The position numbers were made by a program, and so were the translations under genes. From positions 1-34,819 of the forward strand of contig NZ_JZEX01000051.1 of NCBI RefSeq assembly GCF_000969415.1: 34,819 nt of DNA. Reading direction: 5' to 3'. Below are positions 31,639 to 34,819 of the stretch, in pieces. The notes under the pieces are model-generated. The model was given only the letters and a program-made list of their open reading frames with translations, searched no databases and was not told the DNA's origin. This DNA is from Devosia geojensis (GTDB taxonomy: Bacteria > Pseudomonadota > Alphaproteobacteria > Rhizobiales > Devosiaceae). Position 1 is the stretch's first letter, and each line of letters begins with the position of its first letter.

Positions 31639-31664
31639 TATACGGTATTATAATACCGCATACT
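31637..31664. promoter_or_regulatory. AT-rich 28-bp palindrome, possible operator
   Basis: AGTAT-A-CGGTAT-TATA-ATACCG-C-ATACT is a near-perfect dyad: two arms of 5 and 6 bp each, with one mismatched pair between them. It begins in the ctaA stop codon and lies about 35 bp before the rplM -35 element. It looks like a binding site for a GntR-type or similar dimeric regulator. There is no T-tract, so it is not an intrinsic terminator. Confidence 0.5.
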
Positions 31665-31698
31665 AACATGCTGAAATCAAACGATAATATCTTTTCGC

Positions 31699-31727
31699 TT
31701 GACGCGCTTTGTGCCGGCCTCTAAATG
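31699..31727 (+). promoter_or_regulatory. Sigma-70-type promoter of rplM-rpsI
   Basis: TTGACG (31699-31704), a 17-bp spacer, and TAAATG (31722-31727) make a good vegetative promoter. Transcription would start near 31734, about 60 bases before rplM. Ribosomal protein genes usually have strong promoters like this. Confidence 0.65.
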
Positions 31728-31794
31728 GCCCGCGAAACTCGCCGTCGCCCGCTTCGCGATGCCGCCGGCAAGCCAGACTTTGCTAAGGACATAA

Positions 31795-32262
31795 ATGATG
31801 AAGACTTACTCGGCAAAACCGAGCGAGATCGAGAAGCAGTGGGTCCTGATCGACGCCGAGGGCCTCGTCGTCGGCCGTCTCGCCTCGATCATCGCCTCGC
31901 GCCTGCGCGGCAAGCACAAGCCGACCTTCACCCCGCACATGGACATGGGCGACAACATCGTCGTCATCAATGCCGACAAGGTGAAGCTCACCGGCCGCAA
32001 GCTCGACCAGCACCGCTTCTACTGGCACACCGGTTACCCCGGCGGGATCAAGGACCGCACCGCCCGCGAACTGCTCGAGGGCCGTTTCCCTCATCGCGTG
32101 CTCGAGAACGCCGTGCGCCGCATGATGCCGGGTGGCCCGCTCACCCGCGCCCAGCTCAAGAACTTGCGCGTCTATTCCGGTGCCGAGCACCCGCATGACG
32201 CCCAGCAGCCGGTCAAGCTCGACGTGGCTTCCATGAACACCAAGAACGTCAGGGTGAAGTAG
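31795..32262 (+). CDS. rplM: 50S ribosomal protein L13
   Basis: 155 residues (154 if started at the second ATG). The ATG at 31795 follows AAGGAC. Characteristic L13 segments are [65 protein letters not shown] and [16 protein letters not shown]. It is an early assembly protein of the large subunit. It is co-transcribed with rpsI, one base downstream, as in most bacteria. Confidence 0.99.
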   Translation: MMKTYSAKPSEIEKQWVLIDAEGLVVGRLASIIASRLRGKHKPTFTPHMDMGDNIVVINADKVKLTGRKLDQHRFYWHTGYPGGIKDRTARELLEGRFPHRVLENAVRRMMPGGPLTRAQLKNLRVYSGAEHPHDAQQPVKLDVASMNTKNVRVK

Positions 32263-32263
32263 C

Positions 32264-32746
32264 ATGACCGAAACCCTCAGCTCCCTCGAAGACCTCGGCA
32301 CTTCGGCCGCCGCGCCTGTCGTGAACGAGGCGCCCGTCCATGTGCAGAAGCTCGACCAGTACGGTCGCGCCTATGCCACCGGCAAGCGCAAGGACGCGGT
32401 CGCCCGCGTCTGGATCAAGCCCGGCTCGGGCAAGGTCACCGTCAACGGCAAGGACTTCGACAAGTACTTCGCCCGCCCGGTGCTCCAGCTCATCGTCAAA
32501 CAGCCGATCGGCGTTGCCGGCCGTGTCGACCAGTACGACATCGTCGCCACCGTCTCCGGCGGCGGTCTCTCCGGCCAGGCCGGCGCCGTCCGTCACGGCA
32601 TCTCGCAGGCCCTGACCTTCTATGAGCCGGAACTGCGCGGCGTCCTGAAGAAAGGCGGGTTCCTCACCCGCGACAGCCGCGTCGTCGAGCGCAAGAAGTA
32701 CGGCCGCGCCAAGGCCCGCCGGTCCTTCCAGTTCTCCAAGCGCTAA
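32264..32746 (+). CDS. rpsI: 30S ribosomal protein S9
   Basis: 160 residues, start ATG at 32264 one base after the rplM stop. S9 core: [39 protein letters not shown] and [19 protein letters not shown], ending in FQFSKR, whose C-terminus contacts P-site tRNA. A roughly 30-residue N-terminal extension rich in Ala, Glu and Val precedes the core, a feature of alphaproteobacterial S9. A clear terminator follows. Confidence 0.99.
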   Translation: MTETLSSLEDLGTSAAAPVVNEAPVHVQKLDQYGRAYATGKRKDAVARVWIKPGSGKVTVNGKDFDKYFARPVLQLIVKQPIGVAGRVDQYDIVATVSGGGLSGQAGAVRHGISQALTFYEPELRGVLKKGGFLTRDSRVVERKKYGRAKARRSFQFSKR

Positions 32747-32767
32747 GCGCATCGCAATCCTTTCTCG

Positions 32768-32797
32768 AAGGGCCGGGCAACCGGCCCTTTGCTTTTT
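32768..32797 (+). terminator. Intrinsic terminator of rplM-rpsI
   Basis: AAGGGCCGG-GCAA-CCGGCCCTT is a perfect 9-bp stem with a tetraloop, followed by TGCTTTTT. It lies 21 bp after the rpsI stop. The stretch from here to 33009 holds no other feature I can support. Confidence 0.93.
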
Positions 32798-33009
32798 GGC
32801 GGCACGAATCTCGCATGCCTTTGGCACGCGGGGATAAATCCGGCCAAGCCGTTGCGTCGTATCGGCGCGATAGCAGTGGAAAATTTTACCCCACGGCTCT
32901 TCCTTGGAAATCCAGACGGTGCGGCAGGACCAAACGGGGCGTATGCTGTTGACCAAATTTGAGGCGGCCTGCCTTCCGTCAGGGCACCTCGACAATAAGG
33001 GCCACGTAA

Positions 33010-34374
33010 ATGACCACTCCCTCCGTATCGCGGGCCGCGCGCCCGCCCAAGCCGTTCTACGCCAGCTTCGGCTTCCAGGTTCTCGCCGCAATGGTGCTCG
33101 GGCTGGTGCTCGGCTACATCGCCCGCCAGATGGGCCCGACCGTAGTGGGCGACCCCAATTGGCTGACGCAGACTCTGTCGACCATCGGCTCGCTCTTCGT
33201 CCAGCTGCTGCGCGCGCTCGTGCCGGTGCTGATCTTCACCGCCATCGTCGCTTCGATCGCCAACCTGCGCGAGTTGCAGAACGCGGCCAAGCTCGTCTGG
33301 CAGACGCTCCTGTGGTTCGCCATCACCGCGCTCATCGCCGTCGTTATCGGCATCGCGCTCGGCCTCATCATCCAGCCGGGCCTGACGGCCGCCGTCACCG
33401 AAGAGGCGGCGCGCGCGCCCTCGACCACCGGCTCCTGGCTCGATTTCCTCAAAGGCCTCTTCCCGCAGAACGTCTTCGGCCTGCAGGCCTCGACCCGCGT
33501 CACCGACGGCAGCGCGACGACCAGCCTCTCGTTCAACGTGCTGCAGATCCTTGTCGTCTCGATCGCGGTGGGCGTCGCGGCGCTGCGCGTCGGCCCGGCC
33601 GCCGAGCCGTTTCTCGAGTTCACCCGCTCGTTCCTCAAGGTCGTGCACAAGCTCCTCTGGTGGGTCATCCGCTTGACCCCGATCGGCACCATCGGGCTCC
33701 TCGGCAACGCCGTCGCCGTCTACGGGTGGGATGCGCTGGCCCAGCTCGGCTGGTATTCGGCCGCCATCTATATCGGCCTCGCCATCGTGCTCTTCGCGGT
33801 CTATCCGGCGCTGCTCTCGTTCCACGGGCTGAACCCGATCCGCTACTTCCAGGGCGCATGGCCGGCGATCCAGCTGGCGTTCGTGTCGCGCTCCTCGGTC
33901 GGCACCATGCCGGTCACCGAGCGGGTGACCGAGAAGAATCTCGGCGTGCCGCGCGAATACGCCGCCTTCGCCGTGCCGCTCGGGGCCACCACCAAGATGG
34001 ACGGCTGCGCCTCCATCTACCCGGCGATCTCGGCGATCTTCGTCGCCCAGTTCTACGGCATTCCGCTGGGGCTCCAGGAGTACCTGCTTATCGCCTTCGT
34101 CTCGGTGCTGGGCTCGGCCGCGACCGCCGGCCTCACCGGCGCGGTGGTGATGCTGACCCTGACGCTCTCGACCCTCGGCCTGCCGCTCGAAGGCGTCGGC
34201 CTCTTGCTCGCCGTCGACCCGATCCTCGACATGGGCCGCACCGCGGTCAACGTCGCCGGCCAGGCGCTGGTGCCCACCATCGTCGCCAAGCGCGAGGGTA
34301 TCCTCGACCAGGAAGCCTACGACCGCGGGGAGGGCATCGAGGAACTCGACGCCAGCCCCACGCCGGCGGAGTAG
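33010..34374 (+). CDS. Dicarboxylate/amino acid:cation symporter (DAACS, GltPh fold) with altered signature
   Basis: 454 residues, start ATG at 33010 with AAGGGCC upstream. Inner-membrane secondary transporter with eight helices and two hairpins. Hairpin 1 is SRSSVGTMPVT (about residues 296-306). The usual PLGAT-INMDGT motif reads PLGATTKMDGC (about 321-331). The last-helix motif reads DMGRTAVNVAGQ, keeping the substrate-contacting Asp, Arg, Thr and Asn but with Gln where the family normally has the Asp that binds a sodium ion. The CA-IYPA wording recalls cystine symporters of the same fold. So the substrate may not be a C4-dicarboxylate and the ion coupling may differ. The gene lies between two intrinsic terminators, so it is monocistronic. 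Confidence 0.88.
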   Translation: MTTPSVSRAARPPKPFYASFGFQVLAAMVLGLVLGYIARQMGPTVVGDPNWLTQTLSTIGSLFVQLLRALVPVLIFTAIVASIANLRELQNAAKLVWQTLLWFAITALIAVVIGIALGLIIQPGLTAAVTEEAARAPSTTGSWLDFLKGLFPQNVFGLQASTRVTDGSATTSLSFNVLQILVVSIAVGVAALRVGPAAEPFLEFTRSFLKVVHKLLWWVIRLTPIGTIGLLGNAVAVYGWDALAQLGWYSAAIYIGLAIVLFAVYPALLSFHGLNPIRYFQGAWPAIQLAFVSRSSVGTMPVTERVTEKNLGVPREYAAFAVPLGATTKMDGCASIYPAISAIFVAQFYGIPLGLQEYLLIAFVSVLGSAATAGLTGAVVMLTLTLSTLGLPLEGVGLLLAVDPILDMGRTAVNVAGQALVPTIVAKREGILDQEAYDRGEGIEELDASPTPAE

Positions 34375-34384
34375 GGCAGGTACT

Positions 34385-34412
34385 AAAGGGAGGCTTCGGC
34401 CTCCCTTTTCGT
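34385..34412 (+). terminator. Intrinsic terminator of the symporter gene
   Basis: AAAGGGAGGC-TTCG-GCCTCCCTTT is a 10-bp stem with a stable TTCG loop, followed by TCGTTT. It begins 10 bp after the stop codon. Confidence 0.9.
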
Positions 34413-34819
34413 TTGGCAGCACGAAACCCCGCCCGGCCATGTGGCCTGCGGTTGATGAGGTGGGCGGCAACGGGCGGGCTTATACCCGGGGACCGAAGCT
34501 TCAAAAAGGAAAGGTGGGCTTTCACCCGCCCGTTGCACGGGGATTTCTCGACCGGGGCGACAAGAGACGGCCCAGCGATGTCTTTGCGCTGTTTGGGATG
34601 ACCGCCCGTCCCCGCCTGTCCAGCCTCCACCGGGGCGACCCCCGGCAGACACCCGCTCCCAGAACCCGGTGGCAGGCGAGACGGTCCCCGTGCACGAGTG
34701 AACCGTCCGACCTGCCACCGGCCGCCGGCAACTCGTACTTGCCGCGCCCGGCGAAGGGATGGGTGTGAGTATGGGGCAGGTGGAAGCTGCGGGGATAAGT
34801 TTTTAATTCCACACCAGAT
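34413..34819. other. Unassigned region with strong inverted repeats, possible structured RNA
   Basis: No convincing protein gene: the frames here have odd composition and no family resemblance. Two long dyads stand out. GCAACGGGCGGG (34467-34478) pairs with CCCGCCCGTTGC (34525-34536). CCGGTGGCAGG (34666-34676) pairs with CCTGCCACCGG (34711-34721), enclosing GACGGT/ACCGTC with a symmetric CGA/CGA internal loop. There is also a CCGGGG/CCCCGG hairpin near 34631-34644. On the minus strand a run TTTCCTTTTT lies after a small hairpin near 34504-34525, which could end an RNA of about 250-300 nt. I could not match it to RNase P, tmRNA, 6S or SRP RNA. Confidence 0.4.

Noticed and set aside
31637..31664. 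The palindrome after ctaA as an intrinsic terminator
   Set aside because: The stem is AT-rich and not followed by a T-tract, so an operator is more likely.
34383..34812. Several short frames in the last 430 bp
   Set aside because: They overlap each other on both strands, have skewed composition and cross strong hairpins; none resembles a known protein.
34413..34819. RNase P RNA, tmRNA, 6S or SRP RNA
   Set aside because: The conserved GAGGAAAGTCC of RNase P, a T-arm of tmRNA and the SRP tetraloop region were looked for on both strands and not seen.

Overview
The window is high-GC DNA that looks like an alphaproteobacterial chromosome of the order Hyphomicrobiales, possibly Devosia-like. The basis is the rhizobial-type inositol cluster iolR-iolC-iolD-iolE-iolB, a RibN-type riboflavin transporter under an FMN riboswitch, a DUF2842 gene beside heme A synthase, and many short palindromic intergenic elements. 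The genus is inferred, not proven.

Region 1 (1-10.9 kb) is myo-inositol catabolism. iolG (+) makes inosose. The minus-strand run iolR-iolC-iolD-iolE-small membrane protein-iolB carries the later steps. A second Gfo/Idh/MocA dehydrogenase diverges from iolR. IolC is a kinase fused to a DUF2090 domain, which may supply the aldolase step. A lower-GC VapBC-type toxin-antitoxin pair sits between iolG and iolB, and the toxin frame runs into the tail of iolB. Palindromic repeats fill the gaps between iolC, iolD and iolE. IolR-type operator candidates lie in front of iolC and between iolR and the divergent dehydrogenase.

Region 2 (11.1-12.4 kb) is ribN under a minus-strand FMN riboswitch, with a hairpin that buries the Shine-Dalgarno sequence.

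Region 3 (12.6-20.1 kb) is a carbohydrate ABC importer (binding protein, two permeases, ATPase) followed by a 669-residue fusion of a Gfo/Idh/MocA dehydrogenase and an aldo/keto reductase. It is read away from a divergent AraC-type regulator. The shared intergenic region holds a motif repeated three times at exactly 54-bp spacing.

Region 4 (20.1-30.3 kb) holds a CHASE2-adenylate cyclase, tRNA-Pro(GGG), an APH-like phosphotransferase and a divergent exopolysaccharide cluster. The minus-strand arm is Wza-like lipoprotein, GT4 glycosyltransferase and polyprenyl-phosphate sugar transferase. The plus-strand arm is a Wzz/GumC-like co-polymerase with a degenerate kinase domain, then a polysaccharide deacetylase. 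No polymerase or flippase is present.

Region 5 (30.3-34.8 kb) is core genome: a DUF2842 protein, ctaA, rplM-rpsI with a clear promoter and terminator, and a DAACS-family symporter with altered signature residues. The last 400 bp have no convincing gene but contain strong inverted repeats that could be a structured RNA.
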